Positions 5,170 to 5,839 of a DNA stretch of 5,839 nucleotides are shown piece after piece (position 1 is the stretch's first letter; each line of letters starts with the position of its first letter). The stretch covers positions 1 through 5,839 of the forward strand of contig DVOF01000182.1 in the NCBI GenBank assembly GCA_018713805.1. The letters run 5' to 3'. The notes under the pieces were generated by a model. That model was not told the DNA's origin. It made no database searches and saw only the letters and a list, made by a program, of their open reading frames with translations. The position numbers and the translations under genes are program-made. This DNA comes from Candidatus Aphodoplasma excrementigallinarum. Its GTDB lineage: Bacteria > Bacillota > Clostridia > UBA1381 > UMGS1253.

Positions 5170-5817
5170 ATGCTGTTCGAGCTGCTAGCAGCGCTTGACC
5201 AATGTGCCAGCACGCTTGCGCTGCTTCTTGTGTGGGAGACGATTCTCCTCATATATGCGGGAAGGAATAGGATAAAAATCCCGGTTCTGCATGTTGCGGG
5301 CACAGCGGTGTTTCTGTTTTTCATAACGGCGATGCTTACTGTCGCCGGCGTACCAAATCTTTCAACGTTTCAAACCGGGCCGGAAATGTATGCGGTGAAC
5401 TTCCAGCTATTTGAAAGCTGGGCGGACTTCCAGGGGCTGTATATTGCCAACATCGTCATGTTTGTCCCGATGGGGTTTTTGCTTCCACTTTTGTGGGCAA
5501 ATTGCAGCCGGCTGTGGAAAACGGTTTTGTTCTGTTTTGTATTTTCGCTCGTGATCGAGCTTATGCAGCTCTTTAATTATCGTGCCACCGATATCGACGA
5601 TTTGCTGATGAATACGATTGGCGGTGCCGTTGGTTACGCGGTTTATAAGGCGGTCTATCTGATTGGTGGGCGCGCGGTGCGGGTTTTCCGGATTGGGGCG
5701 GAGGAAGCGGCTCCGATGTGGATTCGCTGCGAGACGGCCATCCTCATATTTTGCATATTGCTCTTACAGTTTTTTGCCGAGCCGTACATGAGCGTATTTT
5801 CATTTTCAAGCATATAG
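5170..5817 (+). CDS. VanZ family membrane protein
   Basis: The 215-aa integral membrane protein has VanZ-family hallmarks: NIVMFVPMGFLLPLL (94-108), FSLVIELMQLF (125-135) and RATDIDDLLMNTIGGAVGY (138-156), the last being the most diagnostic motif. Likely spans are about 11-30, 40-60, 90-110, 116-135, 145-165 and 187-203. VanZ of the vancomycin-resistance cluster gives low-level teicoplanin resistance by an unsettled mechanism, but most genomic VanZ-family proteins have no assigned role. No van operon genes are present here, so glycopeptide resistance is not implied. It follows the ABC operon on the same strand after a 118-base gap holding two hairpins, and it may be an accessory protein of that cell-envelope module or an independent unit. 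No convincing promoter is visible in the gap. The 22 bases after the stop are too short to interpret. Confidence 0.9.
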   Translation: MLFELLAALDQCASTLALLLVWETILLIYAGRNRIKIPVLHVAGTAVFLFFITAMLTVAGVPNLSTFQTGPEMYAVNFQLFESWADFQGLYIANIVMFVPMGFLLPLLWANCSRLWKTVLFCFVFSLVIELMQLFNYRATDIDDLLMNTIGGAVGYAVYKAVYLIGGRAVRVFRIGAEEAAPMWIRCETAILIFCILLLQFFAEPYMSVFSFSSI

Positions 5818-5839
5818 CAAAAAGGCGCGCATAGATTTG

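Noticed and set aside
5170..5817. VanZ gene as evidence of a vancomycin-resistance cluster
   Set aside because: No vanHAX, vanRS or vanY homologue is present, and VanZ-family proteins are widespread without any glycopeptide link.

Overview
The window (5,839 bases, moderate GC) looks like a chromosomal segment of a Gram-positive Bacillota, most likely a Clostridia-type gut or anaerobic lineage. This is inferred from strong GGAGG-type ribosome binding sites, a sigma-A-like promoter with an A/T-tract upstream element, a YtrA-type GntR regulator with a cognate ABC exporter, and a VanZ-family membrane protein. There is no RNA gene, CRISPR array, insertion sequence or phage gene, and no clear sign of recent transfer.

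Left part (1-1890): two metabolic genes face each other. A uroporphyrinogen-decarboxylase-fold protein (57-1103, +) converges on a sugar phosphate isomerase/epimerase-like TIM-barrel protein (1135-1875, -). A compact, almost symmetrical hairpin with A7 and T7 flanks (1102-1130) fills the gap and should terminate both transcripts. The first gene probably acts in methyl transfer or another UroD-like reaction rather than in heme synthesis.

Central control region (1876-2081): the isomerase gene and the transporter operon diverge from here. The + strand has a good promoter: A/T tract, TTGACA at 1987, 17-base spacer, TATATT at 2010 with an extended -10 TG. At the predicted start point lies an unusual operator-like array: four direct 9-base units (consensus TARTACAGW, 2024-2059) overlaid with inverted repeats.

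Right part (2082-5817): a tightly coupled operon. A 126-aa GntR/YtrA-like repressor overlaps a 299-aa ABC ATPase by 4 bases, and the ATPase overlaps a 572-aa permease by 26 bases. The permease has about nine membrane segments and then about 225 residues of predicted extracytoplasmic domain. After two hairpins in the 118-base gap comes a 215-aa VanZ-family protein. By analogy with the YtrA system, the repressor probably keeps the operon low until a membrane or cell-wall signal (antibiotic, peptide or lipid stress) relieves it. That signal is inference; the substrate cannot be read from the sequence. The last 22 bases (5818-5839) hold nothing that can be called.
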